Source: Sphingomonas kaistensis (lineage in GTDB: Bacteria > Pseudomonadota > Alphaproteobacteria > Sphingomonadales > Sphingomonadaceae). Taken from it: a stretch of 64,000 bases of DNA. The notes under the pieces were generated by a model. It was not told the DNA's origin and did not search any database. It saw only the letters and a list, made by a program, of their open reading frames with translations. The stretch is taken from assembly GCF_011927725.1 (NCBI RefSeq), contig NZ_JAATJC010000001.1, positions 1,123,001-1,187,000 of the forward strand, written 5' to 3'. The first letter of the stretch is position 1, and every line of letters begins with the position of its first letter. This document shows positions 37,172 to 47,475 of this stretch, one piece after another. Both the position numbers and the translations under genes were made by a program.

Positions 37172-39763
37172 ATGGACGCCGTCGCGACCTCCCCCTCGTC
37201 TGCCTGGATGGGCCGCCACCATAGCGCCGCCGACCGCCTGCGCGCGGCCTGGAGCCGCCGGCGGACGCTGCGTTTCCTCGGCTACGGCCTGCTTGGCGGC
37301 TATGCGTTGTTCGTCCTCACCTGGCTGTTCTTCGCCGCCGGCCTTCCGTCGAGTGAAAAGCTACTCGCCTACCAGCCTCCGCTGCCGAGCAACATTCGCG
37401 GGGTCGACGGCCAGCCGGTCGGCACCTTTGCGCGCGAGCGGCGGGTCGAGCTGTCGTACGACGAATATCCGTCGATGGTGATCGAGGCCTTCATCTCGGC
37501 CGAGGACAAGACCTTCTTCAGCCACGGCGGGATCGACTATCCGGGCCTGGTCGGCGCGGTCGGCGATTTTGCGCTGAAGAGCGCGACCGGCGGGGCGCGG
37601 GCGCGGGGCGGATCGACCATCACCCAGCAGGTCGCCAAGGCGCTGCTGCAGGATGACGAATATGCGATCAGCCGCAAGATTCGCGAAGCGATCCTCGCCT
37701 TCCGGCTCGAGAATACGCTGACCAAGGAGCAGATCCTCGAGCTTTACCTCAACCAGATCTTCCTCGGCCGGAACGCTTATGGGGTGCAGGCCGCGTCGCG
37801 GGCCTATTTCGACAAGGACGTCGCCGATCTGACGCTGCCGGAAGCCGCCTATCTCGCGATCCTGCCCAAGGCGCCCAGCAACTATGATCCCGTGCGCCAG
37901 ACCCAGCGCGCGCTCGACCGCCGCAACTATGTGCTGCGCGAAATGGTCAACAATGGCTACATCACCCCGGCCCAGCAGGCCGAGGCGGGCTCGTCGCCGC
38001 TCGGCACCATCCGCCTCGGCACCAATGCCAAGTTCCGCGAAGTCGGCGGCTATTTCACCGAGGAAGTCCGCCGCGAATTGCTGCGCCGCTATGGCGAGGA
38101 CGCCGGCGACAGCGCCAACAGCGTCTACGCCGGGGGCCTGTGGGTCCGCACCTCGATGAACCCGCTGATGCAGGACGCCGCCGCCGAAGCGCTGCGCGAA
38201 GGCTTGGCGCGGTTCGACGGCGGCCGCGGCTGGCGCGACACCGGGCTCAGCATCGAGATCGACGGCGACTGGCGCGGCCGGCTCGACCGCGCACCGCTCG
38301 GCACCGGTTTCCCGGACTGGCGCAAGGCGGTGGTCCTGGAAAAGACCGGCGGAAGCGCGCGGATCGGCTTTACCGACGGGTCGGAAGGTCGGCTTGCCGC
38401 AGGCAACGCGACCATGCCGCGGCGGGGCGGGGGAGGCACCGCCTTCTCCAATCTCAAGAATGGCATGATCATCATCGTCAAGCAGATCGCCGGCGAGGAT
38501 TATGCGATCCGCTCCATCCCCGAGATCGGCGGCGGCTTCGTCGCGCAGGAAGTGCGCACCGGCCGGGTGCTGGCGATGCAGGGCGGCTTCGATTCGATCG
38601 GCGCCAGCTACAATCGCGCCACCCAGGCCCAGCGCCAGCCCGGCTCCACTTTCAAGCCGATCGTCTATTATACGGCGCTCGCCAACGGCATGACCCCGGC
38701 CACGCTGATCGACGACGCGCCCTTCTGCGTGTGGCAGGGCGCGGGCCTCGGCAACAAATGCTTCCGCAACTTCGACGCCAATTATGCCGGCCCGAAGACC
38801 CTGCGCTGGGGCGTCGAGCAGTCGCGCAACCTGATGACGGTGCGCGCCGCCTCGCAGACCGGCATGGCCAAGGTCACCGACACCGCCAAGCGCCTCGGCG
38901 TCGGCGACTATCCCAACTATCTGTCGATCGCGCTCGGCGCCGGCGACACCACCGTGCTCAAGCTCACCAATGCCTATGCCATCCTCGCCAATCACGGCCG
39001 GGCGGTGGCGCCGACCCTGATCGATTTCGTCCAGGATCGCGACGGCAAGGTCATCTTCCGCACCGATAATCGCTGCGCGGTGATGGAAGGCCGCTGCAAC
39101 GCGCCCGACTGGGACGGCGGCGCCATGCCCCGTCCGCCAAGCCGCTCGCGCCAGTTGCTCGAGCCGCAGGCCGCGTTCCAGATGGTGCACGTCATGACCG
39201 GGGTGATCGAGCGCGGGACCGCAACCACGCTGCGCGACCTCAATCGCCCGCTGTTCGGCAAGACCGGCACCACCACCGGCCCGACCAACGTGTGGTTCGT
39301 CGGCGGCACCCCCGACGTCGTCGCCGGCACCTACATCGGCTACGACCAGCCGCGTTCGATGGGCGGCGCGGCGCAGGGCGGGCGGATCGCCGCGCCGATC
39401 TTCAAGCAATGGGCGCAGGCCGCGTTCAAGGACGTGCCGCCGACGCCGTTCGTGGCGCCCAAGGGCATCCGCATGGTCCGAATCGACCGCGTCACCGGGC
39501 GCCGCGTGTTCGGTACCTTCCCGGTCCGCGAGGATCCCAAGTCGGCGGTGATCTGGGAAGCCTTCCAGCCGGAAAGCGAACCGCGCCGCACGCTTCGTCG
39601 CGCCGGCGAGGAAGCCGAGCTTGCCGCCGCCGCGGCCGCCGCTCCCCGCACCGCGCCGCGCCGCCGGGCCCCGCCGCCGCCGCGCCCCGACGCCGTCAAG
39701 CCGGCCGAGCCCGCCGCGACGCCGCCCGAGGACTTCTTGGCAAGGCAGGGCGGAATCTACTAG
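37172..39763 (+). CDS. mrcA: Penicillin-binding protein 1A (bifunctional class A PBP)
   Basis: An 863-residue glycosyltransferase/transpeptidase. After a cytoplasmic N terminus of about 30 residues and a membrane helix (about 38-60), the GT51 domain carries ISAEDKTFFSHGGIDYPGL with catalytic Glu111, GGSTITQQVAK and the LTKEQILELYLNQIFLGRNAYGVQAAS block. A beta-rich insert (about 300-450, OB-like, as in PBP1a) follows. The transpeptidase domain has SxxK as PGSTFKP with nucleophile Ser492, SxN as EQSRNLMT and KTG as FGKTGTTTGPTN. The C-terminal 90 residues are Pro/Ala/Arg-rich. In frame, an earlier ATG exists at 37082 inside the amidase gene; MDAVATSP at 37172 is preferred. Confidence 0.96.
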   Translation: MDAVATSPSSAWMGRHHSAADRLRAAWSRRRTLRFLGYGLLGGYALFVLTWLFFAAGLPSSEKLLAYQPPLPSNIRGVDGQPVGTFARERRVELSYDEYPSMVIEAFISAEDKTFFSHGGIDYPGLVGAVGDFALKSATGGARARGGSTITQQVAKALLQDDEYAISRKIREAILAFRLENTLTKEQILELYLNQIFLGRNAYGVQAASRAYFDKDVADLTLPEAAYLAILPKAPSNYDPVRQTQRALDRRNYVLREMVNNGYITPAQQAEAGSSPLGTIRLGTNAKFREVGGYFTEEVRRELLRRYGEDAGDSANSVYAGGLWVRTSMNPLMQDAAAEALREGLARFDGGRGWRDTGLSIEIDGDWRGRLDRAPLGTGFPDWRKAVVLEKTGGSARIGFTDGSEGRLAAGNATMPRRGGGGTAFSNLKNGMIIIVKQIAGEDYAIRSIPEIGGGFVAQEVRTGRVLAMQGGFDSIGASYNRATQAQRQPGSTFKPIVYYTALANGMTPATLIDDAPFCVWQGAGLGNKCFRNFDANYAGPKTLRWGVEQSRNLMTVRAASQTGMAKVTDTAKRLGVGDYPNYLSIALGAGDTTVLKLTNAYAILANHGRAVAPTLIDFVQDRDGKVIFRTDNRCAVMEGRCNAPDWDGGAMPRPPSRSRQLLEPQAAFQMVHVMTGVIERGTATTLRDLNRPLFGKTGTTTGPTNVWFVGGTPDVVAGTYIGYDQPRSMGGAAQGGRIAAPIFKQWAQAAFKDVPPTPFVAPKGIRMVRIDRVTGRRVFGTFPVREDPKSAVIWEAFQPESEPRRTLRRAGEEAELAAAAAAAPRTAPRRRAPPPPRPDAVKPAEPAATPPEDFLARQGGIY

Positions 39764-39832
39764 GACGCCGGTTCGGCCGTTCGTTCGAGTGTTCCCGCTC
39801 CGACCGGCCATGAGTGAAAGGATTTCTCTGAC

Positions 39833-40960
39833 ATGCGCGCCGAAGCGCAGGCCCATATCGACCAGGTCAATGCCGCCACCGCCCTGCTTCGCCGGTTCCT
39901 CGACTGGGACCGGGCGCTGCGGCGGCTGGAGGAGCTCAACCAGAAGGTCGAGGACCCGAGCCTGTGGAACGACCCCAAGGCGGCGCAGGAAGTCATGCGC
40001 GAACGCCGCCGGCTGGACGAGGCGATCGCCGCCACCCGCAAGCTCGAGACCGAGCTGACCGACACGGTCGAATTGATCGAGATGGCAGAGGCCGAGGGCG
40101 ACGACGGCCTTGTCGACGATGGCGTCAAGGCGCTCGCCGATCTCGCCGAGCGGGCCGAGAAGGACAAGGTCTCGGCGCTGCTGGCGGGCGAGGCCGACGC
40201 CAACAACAGCTATGTCGAGGTCAATTCGGGCGCCGGCGGGACCGAGAGCAACGACTGGGCCGGGATGCTCCAGCGGATGTATTCGCGCTGGGCGGAACGC
40301 CACGGGATGAAGGTCGAGCTGGTCGATTTCCACTCGGGCGAGCAGGCCGGAATCAAGTCGGCGACCCTGCTGGTCAAGGGCGAGAACGCCTACGGCAACC
40401 TCAAGGTCGAGAGCGGCGTCCACCGGCTGGTCCGGATCAGCCCCTACGACAGCTCGGCCCGGCGCCACACCAGCTTCGCCAGCGTGTGGGTCTATCCCGA
40501 AGTCGACGATGACATCGACATCGAGGTGAACGAAAGCGAGCTGCGCATCGACACCTACCGCGCGAGCGGTGCGGGCGGGCAGCACATCAACACCACCGAC
40601 AGCGCGGTCCGGATCACCCACATTCCGACCAACATCGTGGTGCAGTGCCAGAACCAGCGGTCGCAGCACAAGAACAAGGCCGAGGCGATGAAGCAGCTGA
40701 AGGCCCGGCTCTACGAGGCCGAGCTGCAGAAGCGCGAGGCCGAGGCCAATGCCACCGCCGCGGCCAAGACCGACATCGGCTGGGGCCACCAGATCCGGTC
40801 CTACGTCCTGCAGCCCTACCAGCTGGTCAAGGACCTGCGGACCGGCATGACCTCCACCGCGCCGGGCGACGTGCTCGACGGCGACCTCGACCGCTTCATG
40901 GCTGCGGCGCTGAGCCAGCGGGTGACGGGCGAAAAGGTCGATGTGGAAGACGTCGACTAG
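39833..40960 (+). CDS. prfB: Peptide chain release factor 2 (no frameshift site)
   Basis: A 375-residue class I release factor that reads UGA and UAA stops. Visible are the N-terminal coiled coil, the recognition loop segment [15 protein letters not shown] (SPY in place of the E. coli SPF tripeptide), and [14 protein letters not shown] with the catalytic [16 protein letters not shown] and the C-terminal [15 protein letters not shown] are also diagnostic. The frame is open throughout: where E. coli has its in-frame UGA (after LRGYL) this gene reads TTC CTC GAC TGG, so no programmed +1 frameshift is needed. It follows PBP1a by 69 bases. Confidence 0.96.
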   Translation: MRAEAQAHIDQVNAATALLRRFLDWDRALRRLEELNQKVEDPSLWNDPKAAQEVMRERRRLDEAIAATRKLETELTDTVELIEMAEAEGDDGLVDDGVKALADLAERAEKDKVSALLAGEADANNSYVEVNSGAGGTESNDWAGMLQRMYSRWAERHGMKVELVDFHSGEQAGIKSATLLVKGENAYGNLKVESGVHRLVRISPYDSSARRHTSFASVWVYPEVDDDIDIEVNESELRIDTYRASGAGGQHINTTDSAVRITHIPTNIVVQCQNQRSQHKNKAEAMKQLKARLYEAELQKREAEANATAAAKTDIGWGHQIRSYVLQPYQLVKDLRTGMTSTAPGDVLDGDLDRFMAAALSQRVTGEKVDVEDVD

Positions 40961-40961
40961 G

Positions 40962-41666
40962 ATGCGGGCAGGGGGCACGCTCGCGGTCGGCTGCCTGGCG
41001 CTGGCGCTCGCCGCCTGCCGCGCCGAGGGCGACCCAGCCACCGGCTTTCCGCCGTCCGGCCGCGACGTCGCGCCGATCGTGTCCGACGCCTTCTCGACCG
41101 AGGACGTGCGCGACCGGGTCGGGGAGTTCGAGGCGGTGGTCGCCGCGGCCCGGGTCCGGCCCGGCATGTCGGTCGCCGACATCGGCGCGGGCGAGGGATA
41201 TTACACCGTCCGCCTGTCGCCGTTGGTCGCTGCGAAGGGGCGCGTGCTGGCACAGGACATCGTGCCCGAAACCCGCGACCGCCTTGCCGAGCGGGTCCAG
41301 CGCGAAGGGCTCGACAATGTCACCGTCCGGCTGGGCGAGCCGGCCGATCCCAAGCTTCCGCCCGGCGGGCTCGACCGCATCTTCCTGGTCCACATGTACC
41401 ATGAGGTGACCGACCCCTACGCCTTCCTGTGGCACCTGGTCGGCGGATTGAAGCCCGGCGGCGAGGTCATCGTGGTCGACGCCGACCGCCCGGTGAAGCG
41501 CCACGGAATCCCGCCCGCGCGCCTCAAGTGCGAGCTTGCAGCGCTCGGCCTGCGCCTCGACCGCTTCGAGCGGATGCCCGATGGCGACACCTTCTTCGCC
41601 GCCTTCCGCGCCGCCGGTCCGCGGCCCGCCCCGAGCGCGATCAAGCCCTGCGCGGAGCCGGCATGA
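40962..41666 (+). CDS. SAM-dependent methyltransferase with lipoprotein-like signal
   Basis: A 234-residue protein. The class I methyltransferase core is clear: VRPGMSVADIGAGEGYYTVRL (motif I), VLAQDIVPETRDRLAERV, a post-I acidic residue, IFLVHMYHEVTDPYAFLWHL and LKPGGEVIVVDADRP. The oddity is the N terminus MRAGGTLAVGCLALALAACRAEG, a standard signal peptide with an LAAC lipobox, implying export of an enzyme type that normally needs cytoplasmic SAM. The substrate is unknown. The start ATG is one base after the prfB stop; the other in-frame ATG at 40941 lies inside prfB. The stop overlaps the CsaA-like gene (ATGA). Confidence 0.82.
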   Translation: MRAGGTLAVGCLALALAACRAEGDPATGFPPSGRDVAPIVSDAFSTEDVRDRVGEFEAVVAAARVRPGMSVADIGAGEGYYTVRLSPLVAAKGRVLAQDIVPETRDRLAERVQREGLDNVTVRLGEPADPKLPPGGLDRIFLVHMYHEVTDPYAFLWHLVGGLKPGGEVIVVDADRPVKRHGIPPARLKCELAALGLRLDRFERMPDGDTFFAAFRAAGPRPAPSAIKPCAEPA

Positions 41667-41998
41667 CCATTCCCTTCGACGACTTCCTCGCCGTCGAGAT
41701 CCACGTCGGCACGGTCATCGCCGCCGAGCCGTTCCCGGAAGCCCGCAAGCCGGCCTTCAAGCTGACCATCGACTTCGGCCCGGAGATCGGCACCAGGCGC
41801 AGCTCGGCCCAGATCACCGCGCTCTACACACCCGACGAACTGGTCGGGCGCCAGGTCATGGCGGTCACCAACTTCGCCCCGCGCCAGATCGGCCCGTTCA
41901 TGAGCGAGGTCCTGGTACTCGGCGCGTCGGACGGGGAGGGGCGCATCTCGCTTCTCGCGCCCGACCACCCGGTCCCGGACGGCGCGCGGATGCACTGA
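41663..41998 (+). CDS. csaA: CsaA-like tRNA-binding domain protein
   Basis: A 111-residue single-domain protein of the EMAPII/tRNA_bind OB fold: MTIPFDDFLAVEIHVGTVIAAEPFPEARKPAFKLTIDFG, with the VGTV..AE.FPEARKPAY-type signature of CsaA, and RQVMAVTNFAPRQIGPFMSEVLVLG. CsaA homologues form dimers that bind tRNA-like structures and were described as export-related chaperones in Bacillus. The role here is unknown. Translationally coupled to the upstream methyltransferase gene. Confidence 0.92.
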   Translation: MTIPFDDFLAVEIHVGTVIAAEPFPEARKPAFKLTIDFGPEIGTRRSSAQITALYTPDELVGRQVMAVTNFAPRQIGPFMSEVLVLGASDGEGRISLLAPDHPVPDGARMH

Positions 41999-42098
41999 TC
42001 TCGGCGAGCGCTCGAGAGGCCTTCGACCAACGGCGCTTCCCACCGGCCTTTCAGCCCCCTATCTCTGATCCCGCACTTTACGGGGTTGGGACAAGAAC

Positions 42099-43964
42099 AT
42101 GCGCGTTGCCAAGGCGATCTGGGGCCTGCTGGTCGGGATCAAGGACGCCCTCGTCCTCCTCTTCATGTTCCTGTTCTTCGCGGGGCTGTACGCGCTGCTG
42201 TCGGCCCGGCCGACGCCCACGGACAGCGACGGCGTGCTGGTGATGAACCTCAAGGCCGGGGTGGTCGAACAGCCGGCCGAGCAGGACGCCTTTGCGCTTG
42301 CCGGCGGGAGCGCCGCGGCCTCGCCGCTGGCGCTGCGCGACGTTCGTGCTGCCCTCCTTAAGGCCAAGGACGACAGCCGGGTCAAGGCGGTCGCGCTCGA
42401 CCTCGACGGCTTCTCCGCCGGGCAGACGGTGGTCGCCGACATGGGCGAAGCGCTCGACGAGGTGCGCCGCAGCGGCAAGCCGGTGCTGGCCTATGCCACC
42501 GGCTATGGCGACCGCGCCTACCAGCTTGCGGCTCACGCCAGCGAAGTCTGGGTCAACCCGATGGGCGGTGTCCAGCTGAGCGGCCCGGGCGGCAACAACC
42601 TGTATTTCGCCGGGCTTCTCGAAAAGCTCGGCGTCACCGCCAATGTCTACAAGGTCGGCAAGTTCAAGAGCGCGGTGGAGCCCTTCACCCGTTCCGACAT
42701 GAGCCCGGAGGCGCGCGAGAATGCGCAGGCGCTGGCCGGTGCCCTGTTCGAAACCTGGCGCGACGACATCCGCAAGGCGCGGCCAAAGGCCAATGTCGAC
42801 CTCGCCCTCAAGCAGCCGGTCCAGCTGGTCCAGGCCTCGGGCGGTGACTTTGCCGTCGCCTCGCAGCGCGCCGGGCTGGTCGACAAGGTCGCCGACCGCC
42901 GCGCCTTCGAAGCCCGCCTCGCGGCGCTTGGCGGCGCCGACGAAAAGCTCGCCGGCGGGTTCAAGCGCATCCGCCTCGACCGCTACATCGCCGCTGAAGT
43001 CCGCTCCGAACGGGGCACCGGGCCGATCGGCGTGGTGACGGTTGCCGGCAACATCGTCGACGGCAAGGCCCCGGTCGGGACCGCCGGCGGCGACAGCATC
43101 GCCGAAGCGATCGAGAAGGGCCTGCGCGACGACAAGATCAAGGCGCTGGTGGTTCGCATCGACAGCCCGGGCGGCTCGGCGCTCGCCTCCGAGCGGATCC
43201 GCCAGGCGCTGCTCGCCGCGCGCGAGAAGAAGATCCCGGTGGTCGCCTCGATGGGCAATGTCGCCGCGTCGGGCGGTTACTGGGTCGCCACCGCCGCCCA
43301 GCATATCATCGCCGAACCTTCGACCGTCACCGGCTCGATCGGCGTGTTCGGGATCCTGCCCAGCTTCCAGGGCAGCCTCGAAAAGCTCGGGATCGCCGCC
43401 GACGGCGTCCGCACCACCCCGCTGTCGGGCGAGCCCGACCTCCTCAAGGGCCCCTCGCCCGAGGCCGGCCAGCTGATCCAGCTCGGCGTCGAGAGCACCT
43501 ACGGCAAGTTCCTTTCCATCGTCGGCGAGGCCCGCCGCAAGACTCCTGCGCAGGTCGACGCGATTGGCCAGGGCCGGGTGTGGTCGGGCGGCCAGGCGCG
43601 CCAGATCGGGCTGATCGACCAGTTCGGCGGAATGGACGAGGCGGTCGCCAAGGCGGCCGAGCTGGCCAGGCTCGACGCCGACAATCGCGGGCTGACCTAC
43701 CTTGACCGCAAGGGCAGCTGGCGGTCCGAACTCGCCGGGCTGCTGCGCGGCGACGATGACGACGCCAGCGAAAGCGATCCGTTCGCCTCGCTCCGCGCCA
43801 ATCCCGACGCGCTGGCCGGCGCGGTGCTGCAGGAAGCCGAGCTGCTGCTGGGCGGCCCGACCATCCAGGCCCGCTGCCTGGCGTGCGGCCCGGCCGACGT
43901 TCGTCCTGCCGCCACCACCCCCTCGACGGGCTGGCTGGCCCGCCTGCTCGCCTTGCTCTCCTGA
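42099..43964 (+). CDS. sppA: Signal peptide peptidase SppA (67 kDa type)
   Basis: A 621-residue inner-membrane S49 serine protease that degrades cleaved signal peptides in the periplasm. One N-terminal membrane helix (about residues 17-38) precedes two tandem S49 domains, as in E. coli SppA. The general-base Lys lies in the first domain, in KVGKFKSAVEPFTR. The nucleophile Ser lies in the second, in SMGNVAASGGYWVATAA, followed by IIAEPSTVTGSIGVFG. The gene stands alone between csaA and rpsA. Confidence 0.95.
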   Translation: MRVAKAIWGLLVGIKDALVLLFMFLFFAGLYALLSARPTPTDSDGVLVMNLKAGVVEQPAEQDAFALAGGSAAASPLALRDVRAALLKAKDDSRVKAVALDLDGFSAGQTVVADMGEALDEVRRSGKPVLAYATGYGDRAYQLAAHASEVWVNPMGGVQLSGPGGNNLYFAGLLEKLGVTANVYKVGKFKSAVEPFTRSDMSPEARENAQALAGALFETWRDDIRKARPKANVDLALKQPVQLVQASGGDFAVASQRAGLVDKVADRRAFEARLAALGGADEKLAGGFKRIRLDRYIAAEVRSERGTGPIGVVTVAGNIVDGKAPVGTAGGDSIAEAIEKGLRDDKIKALVVRIDSPGGSALASERIRQALLAAREKKIPVVASMGNVAASGGYWVATAAQHIIAEPSTVTGSIGVFGILPSFQGSLEKLGIAADGVRTTPLSGEPDLLKGPSPEAGQLIQLGVESTYGKFLSIVGEARRKTPAQVDAIGQGRVWSGGQARQIGLIDQFGGMDEAVAKAAELARLDADNRGLTYLDRKGSWRSELAGLLRGDDDDASESDPFASLRANPDALAGAVLQEAELLLGGPTIQARCLACGPADVRPAATTPSTGWLARLLALLS

Positions 43965-44228
43965 GGCAATTGAGCTAAGGGCGCGCTCGTCGTTCCGGGT
44001 CGGAGAACCCGGGTCGGCGCCGTCAGCAGCTGTTTGTCGTCCTTTTCACGGCCAATCGCTCGGTCCGGCGCTGCGCCCGCCTTCTCCCGGCGCGGCCCGT
44101 CTGTCCGGCATGGGGCCGGGAAGGCGGCTTTCACCAACGCTTGCCAGGTCCGCCTGATGGAAAGCCTGCCCACTCGTGGGAAGGCTGGCGGCATACCGAC
44201 CGAGCACGACAAGGACGAACCCTTACCC
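43965..44228 (+). promoter_or_regulatory. rpsA: rpsA upstream region with leader hairpin
   Basis: 264 bases without a recognised gene. AGCC (44163-44166) and CCCAC (44169-44173) pair with GTGGG (44176-44180) and GGCT (44183-44186), giving a two-part stem with a symmetric two-base internal loop about 40 bases before the rpsA start. The nearest Shine-Dalgarno-like motif (AAGGA, 44211-44215) is 13 bases from the ATG, rather far. Ribosomal protein S1 often represses its own mRNA, so a regulatory leader is plausible. Confidence 0.4.
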
Positions 44229-45938
<1,710 letters not shown>

Positions 45939-45947
45939 GTCCAGGAA

Positions 45948-45985
45948 GGGGACGGTTCGCCGGTCATGGCCGGCAAATCGTCCCC
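45948..45985 (+). terminator. Possible hairpin terminator after rpsA
   Basis: GGGGACG (45948-45954) pairs with CGTCCCC (45979-45985), with an inner CCGG/CCGG stem. There is no proper T run, so termination is uncertain. Confidence 0.4.
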
Positions 45986-46079
45986 ACTTCCGGTACTTGC
46001 GGCTTGGCGCAACATCTGACAGCTTGCGCAAAGCGGGTGGGGGCCCGGTACTGAAGCGTTAGGGCGGGGACGAATAACG

Positions 46080-46376
46080 ATGATCCGGTCGGAACTGGTC
46101 AACAAGCTTTGCCACGATTTTCCCGATCTCTCGCAGCGCGAGATCGAGACCGTGGTCACCGGTATCTTCAACGAGATCACGGCCCAGCTGGCCAAGGGCG
46201 GCCGGGTCGAACTGCGCGGCTTCGGCGCCTTCTCCACGCGCCAGCGCGACGCCCGCACCGGCCGCAACCCGCGCACCGGCGAACAGGTCGAGGTGGACGC
46301 CAAGAAGGTTCCCTACTTCAAGCCCGGCAAGGAAATGCGCGAGCGGCTGAACCTCGCGGAAGTCACCGCGGAGTAA
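46080..46376 (+). CDS. ihfB: Integration host factor subunit beta
   Basis: A 98-residue DNA-bending protein of the HU/IHF family. It has [10 protein letters not shown], the dimer core, and [30 protein letters not shown], which forms the beta arms with the conserved Arg-Asn-Pro tip. [14 protein letters not shown] completes it. The [13 protein letters not shown] form and the gene order rpsA-ihfB favour IhfB over HU. The partner IhfA is not in this window. Confidence 0.95.
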   Translation: MIRSELVNKLCHDFPDLSQREIETVVTGIFNEITAQLAKGGRVELRGFGAFSTRQRDARTGRNPRTGEQVEVDAKKVPYFKPGKEMRERLNLAEVTAE

Positions 46377-46442
46377 GCCCGGACCGGCCTTCGTGCGCCG
46401 GCCCAGCAACCTTTTCCGCCCCGTGTCGCTTGGCTCCTTCGG

Positions 46443-47366
46443 ATGAGCGCGACCGGGCACAACAACCGCACCTTGTGGATCGCCTTTGGCGCGAACCTCG
46501 GCATTGCCGCGGCGAAGTTCGGTGCTGCGGCGCTGACCGGCTCTTCGGCGATGCTGACCGAGGGCGTCCATTCGGTGGTCGATTCCACCAACCAGCTGCT
46601 GTTGCTGTGGGGCCGCCGCGCCTCCCGCCGACCGGCCGATGAGCTCCACCCCTTCGGCTATGGCCGCGAGCTCTATTTCTGGAGCTTCGTCGTCGCCGTG
46701 CTGGTGTTCGCGCTCGGCGCCGGCGTGTCGGTTTATGAAGGCATCCTGCACATCGCCGAGCCCGAACCGGCGGTCAGCCCGCTGATCGCCTATGGCGTGC
46801 TCGCCATTGCCTTCCTGCTCGAGGGGGGATCGACCGTCTCTGCCTTCAAGGAATTCCGGCTGACCAAGGGGCAGCTCGGCTGGCTTCAGGCGGTGCAGCG
46901 CTCGAAGGACCCTCCGGGCTTCATCGTGCTGCTTGAGAATGGCGCGGCGATGGCCGGAATCCTGATCGCGGCCACTGGCCTCGCCATCAGCCAATGGACC
47001 GGCGACCCGCGCTTCGACGGTGCGGCCTCGATCGTGATCGGACTGATCCTCGGGCTCACCGCCTTCCTCCTCGCCTACGAATCGAAGGCGCTGCTGATCG
47101 GCGAGGCGGCCGACCCCGAGATTGTCGGCGGACTGCGGCGCCTGATCGCGGATCGCCCCGGCATCACCGCGGTGGGCGAAATCCTGACCGTCCACAGCAG
47201 CCCCGACATGATCACGGCCATGGCCTCGGTGAATTTCGACGACGCCATCTCCGCCGGTGATGTGGAGCGCATCGTCGACGCGGTCGAACGGGACGCCTGC
47301 GCGCACTTCCCGACGGTCAAGCGGCTCTACATCCGGCCGCGCAGCGACATCGCCGCGGGCGGCTGA
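46443..47366 (+). CDS. Cation diffusion facilitator transporter
   Basis: A 307-residue inner-membrane divalent metal/proton antiporter of the CDF family. About six membrane helices are apparent. The family signature lies in SSAMLTEGVHSVVDSTNQLLLLWG, with the HxxxD metal site on helix 2, then HPFGYGRELYFWSF after helix 2, and IVLLENGAAMAG as helix 5. Here the helix-5 metal site is ENGAA in place of the more usual HxxxD, a variant seen in one CDF subgroup. A short C-terminal cytoplasmic domain follows. The metal cannot be predicted from this. Confidence 0.92.
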   Translation: MSATGHNNRTLWIAFGANLGIAAAKFGAAALTGSSAMLTEGVHSVVDSTNQLLLLWGRRASRRPADELHPFGYGRELYFWSFVVAVLVFALGAGVSVYEGILHIAEPEPAVSPLIAYGVLAIAFLLEGGSTVSAFKEFRLTKGQLGWLQAVQRSKDPPGFIVLLENGAAMAGILIAATGLAISQWTGDPRFDGAASIVIGLILGLTAFLLAYESKALLIGEAADPEIVGGLRRLIADRPGITAVGEILTVHSSPDMITAMASVNFDDAISAGDVERIVDAVERDACAHFPTVKRLYIRPRSDIAAGG

Positions 47367-47475
47367 ACCGCCACTGCGCGAGCGCTTCCGGCCGTTCGTC
47401 GAACAGCGCAGGGCTGGCCTTCCACCGCCGCCAACTCTCGGTCACAGTCCCGCCAAACCACATGGGGAATTGTCG

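Noticed and set aside
37361..41182. 1273-codon open frame on the minus strand opposite PBP1a, prfB and the methyltransferase
   Set aside because: It is the antisense shadow of three clear genes in a GC-rich genome; it has no ribosome-binding site and no recognisable domain.
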